Positions 25,580 to 34,544 of a DNA stretch of 64,000 nt are shown here, piece after piece. Location: contig CAWFGW010000010.1 of assembly GCA_963815495.1 (NCBI GenBank), positions 1-64,000 of the forward strand, given 5' to 3'. The stretch is from CAWFGW01 sp963815495. Lineage in GTDB: Bacteria > Bacteroidota > Bacteroidia > Cytophagales > JAAEPT01. The stretch's first letter is position 1; every line of letters begins with the position of its first letter. The notes under the pieces are model-generated. The model ran no database searches. It saw only the letters and a program-made list of their open reading frames with translations, and was not told the DNA's origin. Position numbers and translations under genes: made by a program.

Positions 25580-26134
25580 TTACTCAATAAGTAATAACTG
25601 CTCGCATAAAAAAGCAACTCGTTGGTTTACTTTTAATTTAGGTACTTCAATTAATTCAAAACCTAGCTTCACATAGGTCTTTTTTATACATTCATAGACA
25701 TAACAGGCTTCCTTAAACAATTCTTTTCGCTCGTTATCGGTGTTATAAATCTCTTTCCAAGGAGGTAATACAAAAACTTTTTTACTATATGGGACTTGAG
25801 CTAACGCCTTATAATACAACTCATTTACGGGGTGATTTCCGACTAAAAAATAGGCCATTAAATCGGGAATTCCACGATCAAAAAAATGCACACCCTCCGC
25901 ATTAACAGGAAACTCATTTAGCATTATCCCCTTTGCTAATTCGCTAAATGCATGAATATTTTTCCAAGGAACCGCATCTGAACCCAAGCTGAGTTGTTCT
26001 TGAATGACTCTGCGGGCTACTTCGGGATGTACTGGATACCCTAATTTTTTTAATTCCTGGATAAGTGTAGTTTTGCCGCTACCAGGACCGCCCGTTATTA
26101 TTATTCCTTGAAATGTTTTTTTACTTTGCCTCAA
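25580..26134 (-). CDS. P-loop ATPase/kinase-like protein
   Basis: This small AAA-type ATPase or nucleotide kinase has a Walker A motif GGPGSGKTT very near the start and a FFDRGIPDLMAYF segment that resembles the substrate region of thymidylate-type and viral deaminase-associated kinases. The C-terminal part has a helical lid-like region rich in arginine and lysine. The substrate is unknown. No good ATG precedes the P-loop; the TTG at 26134 (MRQSKKTFQG) gives 184 residues. An ATG at 26230 would overlap the divergent HAD gene by 62 bp and adds an unlikely leader. Confidence 0.75.
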   Translation of the reverse strand: MRQSKKTFQGIIITGGPGSGKTTLIQELKKLGYPVHPEVARRVIQEQLSLGSDAVPWKNIHAFSELAKGIMLNEFPVNAEGVHFFDRGIPDLMAYFLVGNHPVNELYYKALAQVPYSKKVFVLPPWKEIYNTDNERKELFKEACYVYECIKKTYVKLGFELIEVPKLKVNQRVAFLCEQLLLIE

Positions 26135-26168
26135 AACTAAAGCAATATATAAACAGCAGTAAAAAATA

Positions 26169-26819
26169 ATGGCTTCTCCTTTAATAATTTTTGATTGTGA
26201 TGGCATTCTTGTCGACTCAGAAGTCATCAACTCTAATGTGTTTTACGAAATGATTTTAGAAGAAGGAATTGACATTCCATATGCTACACTTCATGAAGAC
26301 ATGCTTGGTGGCGCTTTACATGTTACTATGACATTTTTGGAAAAAACTTATAATAAAAAGTTATCTCACGAATTCATTCCAGAATTTAGAAAACGAACCT
26401 TTGAACGATTTAAAACTGATTTAAAACCCGTTGATGGAATTCTTCATTCGTTGGGAAATTTATCTCATGCAAAATGTGTTGCCTCGAATGGACCTGTTGA
26501 AAAAATCCGCCTAAATTTAGAAGTAACAGGTATTCTACCCCATTTCAACTCCAAACATCTTTTTAGTGCTTACGACATTCAAACATGGAAACCTGAACCT
26601 GACTTATTTTTGCATGCCGCCAAAAACATGAATTTTGCTCCTGAAAATTCGATTATTATTGAAGACAGTACCAACGGAATTCAAGCGGCAAAAAACGCTA
26701 ACATGAAGGTGATTGCTTACGCAGTAAAAGAAAAAAAAGCCCAACTTCAAGCTTTAAACCCAGATATTTTAATAGAAAACATGCACGATTTAGGTGAGGC
26801 CATTAAAGCACTATCATGA
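26169..26819 (+). CDS. HAD-superfamily hydrolase (beta-phosphoglucomutase-like)
   Basis: This 216-residue HAD protein of subfamily IA has motif I FDCDGILVDSE (8-18), a helical cap domain (about 20-85), motif II VASNG (about 99), the lysine in WKPEPDLFLHAA (about 140) and motif IV IIEDSTNGIQAA (about 160). It resembles YniC or beta-phosphoglucomutase-type phosphatases acting on sugar phosphates. The stop overlaps the start of the SDR gene by 4 bp (ATGA), so the two form an operon. Confidence 0.9.
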   Translation: MASPLIIFDCDGILVDSEVINSNVFYEMILEEGIDIPYATLHEDMLGGALHVTMTFLEKTYNKKLSHEFIPEFRKRTFERFKTDLKPVDGILHSLGNLSHAKCVASNGPVEKIRLNLEVTGILPHFNSKHLFSAYDIQTWKPEPDLFLHAAKNMNFAPENSIIIEDSTNGIQAAKNANMKVIAYAVKEKKAQLQALNPDILIENMHDLGEAIKALS

Positions 26820-27601
26820 AAACAATAGCAATAGTAGGTTGTGGATGGTTAGGATTGCCATTAGCAGAAAAATTAATTAACCATGGTTATAAAATAATTG
26901 GGACTACTACCTCCAAAGACAAATTGAATAACTTGATCGCTAAAGGTATTGATGCCCATATTCTCGACTTAGATAAGAGAGATTATGAGACTTCTTTTTT
27001 GAATGCGTGCGACATCATATTTCTCAATATCCCCCCAGGATTACGAAGCAACCCTAGCGGTTCATTCATTATTAAACTAGAACGGTTTCTAAAAAAACTC
27101 CATCCAACTAACATAAAAAAAGCTGTATATATTAACTCCACCGCTGTGTACCCTAGTTCTGGCATTTATAATGAAACTACCTCATTCATACCTGATTCAG
27201 ATAAAGGCAAAGAACTTTTGGAATCGGAGAAATTAATTTGTGATAGTTTTCAAACTACCACAGTAATCCGTTTAGGCGGTTTGTTTGGTCCTAATAGACA
27301 TCCCTCACGGTTTGTTCGCTCTGCAAAACAATTAGAAAGCAATTCCAATGCTAACCTCATTCATTTAGAGGATGCTGTCAACTTATCCTTTACAGCTATA
27401 ATCAATAATGAAGTCAATATTATTAATGGAGTTCACCCCCATCACCCCGATAAATATTCTTTTTATAAAAAAGCATATGAAAGTGAAGGTAAAGATTTCC
27501 CATACCCAACACCTGATAAGTTTACTGAAAGAATTATTGAAAGAATAGCTTCTGTTACTGCTTTCAATTTTAAAAACGAGTTATTGTATCACTATTTGTA
27601 G
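26816..27601 (+). CDS. NAD(P)-binding SDR-family protein
   Basis: The protein has a Rossmann fold with IAIVGCGWLGLPLAEKL at the start (G-x-G-x-x-G dinucleotide motif) and an extended-SDR layout: YINSTAVYPSSG (about 103-114) where catalytic Ser and Tyr would lie, and RLGGLFGPNRHP (about 157). It is related to YeeZ-type proteins. The substrate is unknown. It is coupled by a 4-bp overlap to the HAD gene upstream and converges on pgeF. Confidence 0.85.
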   Translation: MKTIAIVGCGWLGLPLAEKLINHGYKIIGTTTSKDKLNNLIAKGIDAHILDLDKRDYETSFLNACDIIFLNIPPGLRSNPSGSFIIKLERFLKKLHPTNIKKAVYINSTAVYPSSGIYNETTSFIPDSDKGKELLESEKLICDSFQTTTVIRLGGLFGPNRHPSRFVRSAKQLESNSNANLIHLEDAVNLSFTAIINNEVNIINGVHPHHPDKYSFYKKAYESEGKDFPYPTPDKFTERIIERIASVTAFNFKNELLYHYL

Positions 27602-27611
27602 TATAACGCCA

Positions 27612-28343
27612 CTACTTTAACATAATGAAAGAGCTAAAGCGACCACTTTGAATACCGTCACGCCTAGCGGAATAAAATCGTGATGAAGTTTTGGTACAAA
27701 TATTCATCACTTCAATATTTACGTTCTTAACACCCAAAGCAATTAATTGATGAATGTTGGCTTTGACTAAATCCAATAAATATTTTTTATTCCGTTTCTC
27801 GTAGAAAAATTCTGAGGAAAACTGCTTAGCTACTTCTGCCCCAACTTCATAGTTTTCAAAACTTATACAGGGACCAATACCTACTAACAGATTTTTAGGA
27901 TCTATATCATAAACCGATTTCATTTTCAAAATTGTCGCATGGGTAATTTCTCCAAGAGTGCCTTTCCATCCTGCATGAATTACACCAATAACATTTTTAA
28001 CGGGGTCAAATAACAATATGGGTACGCAGTCTGCAGTGAGCACGTTCAAACAAACACCTTGTTGGTTTGTAACCATAGCGTCTGTATCCATTAAATCTTC
28101 ATTAACGGAATTTACAACTTTGACATTTACAGAATGTGTTTGGTCAGCAAAAACTAACTGCTCTGGTGCAATAGCTATTTTAGCTGCCAGATTGACGCGG
28201 TTATCTGTTACTTTTTGTAAGTTGTCTCCTACATGTGTTGCGAGATTAAAACTGCCATATTTGGAGGTATCTTCATTATTTTTTGAACTTACTCCATGGA
28301 TAATATTGTCAAAATCAAAAAAGTGAAATTGATAGATCATCAT
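27612..28343 (-). CDS. pgeF: peptidoglycan editing factor / purine nucleoside phosphorylase (YfiH/LACC1 family)
   Basis: This 243-residue protein of the YfiH/LACC1 family carries the metal-binding set: FADQTHSVNV (histidine ligand), LTADCVPILLFD (cysteine ligand) and IHAGWKGTLG (histidine ligand), plus IGPCISFENYEVG. Members show purine nucleoside phosphorylase and adenosine deaminase activity, and in E. coli YfiH acts as an amidase editing faulty muropeptides. Which applies here is unknown. It lies 6 bp downstream of the PD40-OmpA gene. Confidence 0.92.
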   Translation of the reverse strand: MMIYQFHFFDFDNIIHGVSSKNNEDTSKYGSFNLATHVGDNLQKVTDNRVNLAAKIAIAPEQLVFADQTHSVNVKVVNSVNEDLMDTDAMVTNQQGVCLNVLTADCVPILLFDPVKNVIGVIHAGWKGTLGEITHATILKMKSVYDIDPKNLLVGIGPCISFENYEVGAEVAKQFSSEFFYEKRNKKYLLDLVKANIHQLIALGVKNVNIEVMNICTKTSSRFYSARRDGIQSGRFSSFIMLK

Positions 28344-28349
28344 AAAAAT

Positions 28350-30386
28350 CTACTTTGCTAATATTTCAAACTCTACCCTTCGATTCAATTCACTTTCATT
28401 ATCAGGATATATAGGGTTACTTCCTCCAAAACCTTTTGACTCCAACTGCGTTGATTTGACACCTTGCGCCACTAAGTATGCCATAACAGCCTCAACTCGC
28501 TCTTTCGACAACTTAATATTCCAGTCTTGATATCCCTTTGCTTCTGTATGTCCCTCCAGTCTTATGATCATTTTTGGATTCTCTTTTAATAACTCTACTA
28601 ACCGATTTAATTCTGGCTTCGAATAACTCAATAGTTCTGATTTACCTTGATCAAAACCTACATTCCGAAGTAAAATTTTTTGTCCTACTTTCAATGGCAC
28701 TAAATATAAATCGCTAGTAATTTCTTCGTATAATTTATGTTCTTCCAACGTTAAATCAAGAAAAGAGCTTTCTCCATAATATCCTTTTTTTGAAGCACGA
28801 AACCCAAAAACCAACTCATGAGTTAGTACAATACTATAGTCTCCAGACTGTGGGTCACTTAATGCGGTACCTTCTTGAATTCCTTCAGGTAATATTTCAT
28901 AATCTATTTCCAGTGATTCATTGATAACTTCACCCGTTGACTTATCTATAATACGACCTGAGATTAAAGACACTGGTGCTGGCTTTATGGCATTGGGTAA
29001 TTTGACTCTAAAAATATCATTTTTCCCTAAAGACTCTTTACCAGAAACAAAATATGCGTATTCACCAGAAGCTGGAATGGAGTAATAACTTTCATTTTCA
29101 TCAGAATTAATTACATTACCCAAATTAACAGGTTCAGACCAGTTTGTCCAAGAATCATCCAGTCGGTGTGTTACAAACAAATCACGTTTTCCATAACCAC
29201 TAAAACCATCGGAAGAGAAATATAATGTTTTATTATCTGCTGCCAAAAACGGAGATGATTCTACTCCTGCTGTGTTAATGATTTCACCTAAGTTTTTAGG
29301 TGTTGTCCATGATTTGTCTCTATTAATAAAACTAACATAAACATCATTATCTCCATACCCTTCTTCTCGAACAAGCGTCATGAGTAATATCTTTTTACTT
29401 GTACCTAGATAAAACTCACTATATGGACCCGCATTGTAGAAACCATTGATAGTTAGAGGAGTAGGGAAACTCCACCCATTAGTCGTTTTGTAGCTATAAG
29501 AAACTCCCTTTTCTGGAGGTGAATTTCTATTATATGCCCCTGCTAAAAGTAGTGAATTCCCATCAGGGGTAATAGTATAAGCTGCATTAGGAAAATTGTT
29601 GTTTAATGGCTCTGGTAATTTTTCAGCATGCGTCCATTTATTCCCATCAAATTCTGAAACCCATATATCATCATCTACAAAACCCTGTTCTTCATTTAAC
29701 GATTTGTAAGCGTGATTTTCAGGATGATATCGTCTTGAGTAATAAAGTTTTTTTCCGTTGGAGGATATCTGAGGTAAAAACTCATAAGCTACCGAATTAA
29801 CTTCAGCACTTAAGTTTTCTGGTTTTCCATAACTAGAAGCATCCGTTGCCAACTTTATTTGAGGTTCGTAAGTAACCTCTGTTTCCGATATACCGATAGC
29901 ATCTATTGCATTAAAGCCTTTAATTTCAGAAGTCTGAAGATAAAGCTTCACTCCCTTTACTTTGTACTTCGTTTGTTCTTCTAACACATAACTAAAGACA
30001 TTCGTAGCTTTTTCTAATGCTTCAACTTTCTCTTTTTTAAAAACTGTAAAAACATCCCCAGAGGTATTTATAAAATCAACCTGAATTATTGAACCAGGAT
30101 TTCTATTTTCACAGACTAAAATTTGTTTAGTGAATAAGGGGTTTTTAAACCGAACGTAAATAAACTCTCCTTTTCTATCCCCTTCTCTCAAGGGTTCCCA
30201 AGCACAAGGGCTTATTCCTCCTTGAGGTAATGCGTTAGGCTTACCCAGAGCTTGTTTCGCAGAAAACTGCTTAACGTCTCTTTGGGAAGAAAACTCTTTT
30301 AGTTCATTGGCCCATTCGATATGTTGACTTTTAACTGCTCTGAACACAAACAATAATAAAATCAAAAACAGGCAATGGTATTTCAT
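28350..30386 (-). CDS. PD40-repeat OmpA-family protein (PorE-like plan)
   Basis: This 678-residue envelope protein has a signal peptide (about 1-20, ending VKSQ), an N-terminal beta domain (about 20-175, discoidin-like by pattern), PD40/WD40-like propeller repeats (about 190-465; repeated YYSRR, DDDIWVSEFDGNKW, LYFSSDGFSGYGKRDLF), a carboxypeptidase-regulatory-like domain (about 475-560) and an OmpA domain (about 565-678; LEGHTEAKG, NRRVEFEI). The order propeller, sandwich, OmpA is that of the T9SS protein PorE, but the TPR part and lipobox of PorE are absent. It is probably periplasmic and wall-binding. It follows the DUF4954 gene by 7 bp. Confidence 0.85.
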   Translation of the reverse strand: MKYHCLFLILLLFVFRAVKSQHIEWANELKEFSSQRDVKQFSAKQALGKPNALPQGGISPCAWEPLREGDRKGEFIYVRFKNPLFTKQILVCENRNPGSIIQVDFINTSGDVFTVFKKEKVEALEKATNVFSYVLEEQTKYKVKGVKLYLQTSEIKGFNAIDAIGISETEVTYEPQIKLATDASSYGKPENLSAEVNSVAYEFLPQISSNGKKLYYSRRYHPENHAYKSLNEEQGFVDDDIWVSEFDGNKWTHAEKLPEPLNNNFPNAAYTITPDGNSLLLAGAYNRNSPPEKGVSYSYKTTNGWSFPTPLTINGFYNAGPYSEFYLGTSKKILLMTLVREEGYGDNDVYVSFINRDKSWTTPKNLGEIINTAGVESSPFLAADNKTLYFSSDGFSGYGKRDLFVTHRLDDSWTNWSEPVNLGNVINSDENESYYSIPASGEYAYFVSGKESLGKNDIFRVKLPNAIKPAPVSLISGRIIDKSTGEVINESLEIDYEILPEGIQEGTALSDPQSGDYSIVLTHELVFGFRASKKGYYGESSFLDLTLEEHKLYEEITSDLYLVPLKVGQKILLRNVGFDQGKSELLSYSKPELNRLVELLKENPKMIIRLEGHTEAKGYQDWNIKLSKERVEAVMAYLVAQGVKSTQLESKGFGGSNPIYPDNESELNRRVEFEILAK

Positions 30387-30393
30387 GAACTAA

Positions 30394-32577
30394 TTATTCT
30401 AAGTTTAATTTTTTTACTTTTAAAAACTGTGCTACTTTTTTCTCCAAGTATTCAGCTTCATTTTTGGTTATTTGAATGAATTCATTATCCTCAAACTTAC
30501 CAATAACAGCATCCATTTCATCATCAGAGTCATAGACCATTTTCCGGTAAGGATTTTCATAATCTTTCTTTCGTGAATCTAAGGTCCTTAATGTCAGTTT
30601 ATTATTAATTTTCACACCTTCAATAATAAATTCATTAAATGAGTCTTCATTCAATTCAACTCCACGAATTTCCGCTATTCTTACAAGTGTTTTAAACGCA
30701 TGAGCAGCTTTCTCATACGGATAATGATCGCCAATGTTTTGATATCTTTTATGAACTTCTTCCCATGAAGAAATAACTCCAGTCTTAACGTCCGATTTCA
30801 ACAAATCTAACGTGTCACGTGGTATTAACTGCCCCCCAACATTTACCCAATCAGTTAGTTTTCTATTCTCAAGTTTCTCTTTAAGTAAGCTAAAACTTAA
30901 TACGTTTTCTCTCAAACCATATAAAACCAATATCTTTGTAGCGTAGAGTATTGCTGCTTCTACTAAACTTTGGTATCCTCTATATGGCTTTAAAATTATT
31001 ACTGGCCGATGTGAGGATTCAACGCCATGTGCTCTAAGCATTAATGAAGAAGCTTTCTTTTTATCATTTAAAAGTGATCTACCTAGTTCTATGGTACCTT
31101 GCTCTGGAGATGGAAAAGATGTAGATGCCCATTTTTCTAACAACTCTATCCCTTGCAGTATTTCATCCACCGTATCTGGTGCTAAGTAGTCAAACTCTAA
31201 TTCCTGCACTTTTGAATATCGTTTATCTCGATCTCGGTATTTCCAAGAGTTTCGTGCTAAAGCATACATATTGTATAAAAACCAATAACCTGGAAGAATC
31301 TTAAGAGATCCTTCAGACTCATCATTAATTAACAACGAAAAAGGTAGTTGAATATTTAACTCAGATGGGTAATCACCTTTAGAAAGTAAGGTATACGAAG
31401 CAAATCGTGAATTATGTTTTAAACTCACACACAAGCCAGGCCAAAAACCTCTACCTGCTACTATTTCACCATCGTTCCCTCTAGAGTTATGATTTGATCC
31501 AATGGTTGCACCTGCCGCCATGTTACTTTGCCCCATAATCATAGCCGCACATAAAAAAGAGTTATTATGATGTTGCTCATGACCTGGGAAAATCAATGAA
31601 TTTAATACTTCGCAGCAAGAAACAGTTGCATTATCAGAGAGGTAAGAGTTGATTAGTCGGGCACCATACTTTAAACTTGAGTTAGTTCCCATGACAAAGC
31701 GCACCGCTTTTACTCCGTAAAATACACGACAACCGTAACCAATAATACCATTTACTAACTCAACTCCCTCACCTATTTGTGTTCGTGCTTCATCAGTGCT
31801 ATTTATCGTGAGATTTTTAAGTTTATTAGCGCCCTTTAAATAAGCATGATCACCTATTTTAACATTCTTAATGACCTTACAATGTTTAATAATTGTTTTT
31901 TCACCTACCGATCCAAAATAACCATGCCTATCGTCAAACTCTTTTTCAGTAAACTCCTGAAATTTTTGCATTAAAGAAGTATCGTCTCTATACTTTGACC
32001 AGAGGAAAGCATCTCCTGGCAAAAGCCCATCAAACGGGAGTACCTTTCTACCCCCATTTTCATTACAAAGTTCTAACCATATCCGAATACTTTCAGGCTG
32101 TCCTTTTTTAACAACACCATTACCAAACTTTGATGTAGGAGAGCAAGCCATCTCATTCACATTTAATACCGTAGTTTCACTGCCTATTTGATAATGTGCC
32201 ATATAGTTCACATTCTCAATAGCTACATTATCTCCAAAATCACAAGCAACAATTTTTGATTTATAGAGTCCTACTGGCAATTTTAAATCATGATATTCTA
32301 AATAAACCTCCTCCAAAGCGCCTATTCTGACCACACCAAAAAACTGGCAATCGCGGACTAACTTGGCGTTGAATTTTTCGGTCACAAAAATATTATTCCA
32401 ATTATCTGAAGTATTTCGGTTTTTAACGAGTTCTTCTATTTCGGAAGCGGAGAGGTTTCGATAATTTTTTTCTCTAATTGTTAAATCACGTAAATAGTTT
32501 TGTGATGCACCCTTAGGAAGATATCGTGGGTCGATAAAAGAATACCCTAAGCTTTCAAGTGGTTTTTTAGTAATCAT
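30394..32577 (-). CDS. DUF4954 family left-handed beta-helix protein
   Basis: This 727-residue protein matches the Bacteroidota DUF4954 family. The middle part (about 60-420) has hexapeptide-like repeats typical of a left-handed beta-helix (VYLEYHDLKLPVGLYKS, VKNVKIGDHAYLKGANKLKN, ARTQIGEGVELVNGIIGYG), the fold of sugar-nucleotide acyltransferases and GlmU. The C-terminal 300 residues are mainly helical. It has no signal peptide. It lies 5 bp after glmS and 7 bp before the PD40-OmpA gene, so a role near amino-sugar metabolism is plausible but inferred only from position and fold. Confidence 0.8.
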   Translation of the reverse strand: MITKKPLESLGYSFIDPRYLPKGASQNYLRDLTIREKNYRNLSASEIEELVKNRNTSDNWNNIFVTEKFNAKLVRDCQFFGVVRIGALEEVYLEYHDLKLPVGLYKSKIVACDFGDNVAIENVNYMAHYQIGSETTVLNVNEMACSPTSKFGNGVVKKGQPESIRIWLELCNENGGRKVLPFDGLLPGDAFLWSKYRDDTSLMQKFQEFTEKEFDDRHGYFGSVGEKTIIKHCKVIKNVKIGDHAYLKGANKLKNLTINSTDEARTQIGEGVELVNGIIGYGCRVFYGVKAVRFVMGTNSSLKYGARLINSYLSDNATVSCCEVLNSLIFPGHEQHHNNSFLCAAMIMGQSNMAAGATIGSNHNSRGNDGEIVAGRGFWPGLCVSLKHNSRFASYTLLSKGDYPSELNIQLPFSLLINDESEGSLKILPGYWFLYNMYALARNSWKYRDRDKRYSKVQELEFDYLAPDTVDEILQGIELLEKWASTSFPSPEQGTIELGRSLLNDKKKASSLMLRAHGVESSHRPVIILKPYRGYQSLVEAAILYATKILVLYGLRENVLSFSLLKEKLENRKLTDWVNVGGQLIPRDTLDLLKSDVKTGVISSWEEVHKRYQNIGDHYPYEKAAHAFKTLVRIAEIRGVELNEDSFNEFIIEGVKINNKLTLRTLDSRKKDYENPYRKMVYDSDDEMDAVIGKFEDNEFIQITKNEAEYLEKKVAQFLKVKKLNLE

Positions 32578-32582
32578 ATAAA

Positions 32583-34418
32583 TTATTCTACAGTGACTGA
32601 CTTCGCTAAATTTCGAGGTTGGTCAACATTACACCCCCGCATTATTCCAATGTGGTAGGATAATATTTGTAACGGAATAACTGATACTAATGGCATTAAC
32701 ACCTCATCCGTTTCCGGAACTTCAATATAATGATCAACCATGTCTGGTATAATGGCGTCACCTTCAGAAACAATTGCAATAACTATCCCTTTCCTAGCTT
32801 TCACTTCTTGAATGTTTGATACTATCTTTTCGTAATAACTGTCTTTAGTAGCTACAATAATTACGGGTAATTTTTCGTCTATTAGGGCAATAGGCCCATG
32901 CTTCATTTCTGCCGCTGGATATCCCTCTGCATGAATATATGATATCTCCTTTAATTTTAAAGCCCCTTCTAGTGCAATAGGAAAGTTGTATCCGCGACCT
33001 AAGTACAAGCAGCTTTCTACATCCTTTATTTTTGCTGCTATTTTTTTTATTTTTTCTTCTTGCAGAATAGCTAACTCTATTTTTTTCGGAATTGATGCTA
33101 ATTCTCTTAACAAAGAACCATAACGCTCTTTCGAAATAGTAGCCCTCTCATTGGCAACTTTTAATGCAACCATAGCTAACACACTGAGTTGAGCAGTAAA
33201 CGCTTTTGTGCTAGCCACACCAATTTCTGGTCCAGCATGTGTATAAACTCCTTCATGGGAAGTTCGTGCTATGGACGAACCAACAACATTACATATCCCA
33301 AAAACGATAGCTCCCATTGATTTAGCTTTTTCAATGGCTACCAAAGTATCTGCTGTTTCACCCGATTGTGAAATTGCAATCAATACATCTCCAGGGTTAA
33401 TTATTGGGTTCCGATATCTAAACTCTGAAGCATATTCAACTTCAACGGGTATCCTACACAACTCTTCAATAATGTATTCCGCAACTAAGCCTGCGTGCCA
33501 TGAGGTGCCACAAGAAATGATTACTATACGTTTAGCATTAGAAAGATTTTCCGCATACTTGCGAATCCCACCTAGCGTTAAACGTTCGTTGTCAGCATCT
33601 AAACGCCCCCGTAAACAGTCTTGCACTGTAGTAGGTTGCTCATGTATTTCTTTTAGCATAAAATGATCATAGCCACCTTTTTCTATTGCGGCAATATCCA
33701 TGTCTAGCTTCTGAACATATGGAGCATGATATTCATTATCGAGGTTTTTTAGGCTTAATTCGTTATTTTTAATGATTGCTACTTCATAATCATTTACATA
33801 AACCACCTCTTTTGTGTACTCAATAATAGGTGTAGCATCTGAAGCTAAAAAATGTTCACCTTTACCAACACCAATTACTAAGGGGCTTCCTTTCCGAGCA
33901 GCGTATAAGGTGTTGGGTTCATTTTGAGAGATCAAAACAATGACATAAGCTCCGACAACACGCTGTAGTGCTAAACGTAACGCTTGTTCTAAGTCACATC
34001 CTTCATTTTTTTGAATATCTTCAATGAAATGTACAAGTACTTCACTATCTGTTTCGCTCAGAAAAACATGGCCTTTTTTTATCAACTCTTCTTTAATCGA
34101 AGCATAATTTTCTATTATACCATTATGAACTAACGCAAACTCACCATTACCTGCAGTATGTGGATGAGCATTTCGGTCACTTGGTTCACCATGCGTTGCC
34201 CAGCGCGTGTGACCAATTCCAATATTGCTTGAGAGATTTTCTTTAGCAGCTAATTCTTCTAGAGCAGCAACTTTACCTTGTTTTTTAACAACTTTTAATC
34301 CGTTATTCAAAACTGCTATTCCAGCACTGTCGTACCCTCTATACTCTAAACGTTGTAATCCCTTTATAATAATTGGATATGCTTCTCGATGCCCTACATA
34401 AGCTACTATTCCACACAT
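32583..34418 (-). CDS. glmS: glutamine-fructose-6-phosphate aminotransferase
   Basis: GlmS makes glucosamine-6-phosphate from fructose-6-phosphate and glutamine, the entry to UDP-GlcNAc and cell wall synthesis. The 611 residues are full length. The N-terminal glutaminase domain begins with the catalytic cysteine C2 (MCGIVAYVG), with RLEYRGYDSAGIAV and HTRWATHGEPSDRNAHPH; two SIS domains follow (about 290-420 with CGTSWHAG and SQSGETADT, and 455-600 with EGYPAAEMKHGPIALI). The C-terminus PRNLAKSVTVE is conserved. No glmS ribozyme is seen upstream. Confidence 0.97.
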   Translation of the reverse strand: MCGIVAYVGHREAYPIIIKGLQRLEYRGYDSAGIAVLNNGLKVVKKQGKVAALEELAAKENLSSNIGIGHTRWATHGEPSDRNAHPHTAGNGEFALVHNGIIENYASIKEELIKKGHVFLSETDSEVLVHFIEDIQKNEGCDLEQALRLALQRVVGAYVIVLISQNEPNTLYAARKGSPLVIGVGKGEHFLASDATPIIEYTKEVVYVNDYEVAIIKNNELSLKNLDNEYHAPYVQKLDMDIAAIEKGGYDHFMLKEIHEQPTTVQDCLRGRLDADNERLTLGGIRKYAENLSNAKRIVIISCGTSWHAGLVAEYIIEELCRIPVEVEYASEFRYRNPIINPGDVLIAISQSGETADTLVAIEKAKSMGAIVFGICNVVGSSIARTSHEGVYTHAGPEIGVASTKAFTAQLSVLAMVALKVANERATISKERYGSLLRELASIPKKIELAILQEEKIKKIAAKIKDVESCLYLGRGYNFPIALEGALKLKEISYIHAEGYPAAEMKHGPIALIDEKLPVIIVATKDSYYEKIVSNIQEVKARKGIVIAIVSEGDAIIPDMVDHYIEVPETDEVLMPLVSVIPLQILSYHIGIMRGCNVDQPRNLAKSVTVE

Positions 34419-34491
34419 ATTATTTTTTTATATTGATTTCTATTCATGCAAATATAAATAAGTATAATCTGATGAAAAGTTAAACGCAAAA

Positions 34492-34523
34492 AAAGAGGCT
34501 AATTAAGTATAATTAGCCTCTTT
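34492..34523 (-). terminator. rho-independent terminator of the GH8 gene
   Basis: A stem of about 13 bp (AAAGAGGCTAATT with AATTAGCCTCTTT) lies 22 bp after the GH8 stop on the minus strand and is followed by a run of T (the + strand shows A7 at 34488-34494). Confidence 0.85.
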
Positions 34524-34544
34524 AATTATCCACATTAATATATG

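Noticed and set aside
34419..34544. glmS ribozyme or riboswitch upstream of glmS
   Set aside because: The spacer is short and holds only the GH8 terminator; no ribozyme core is visible.
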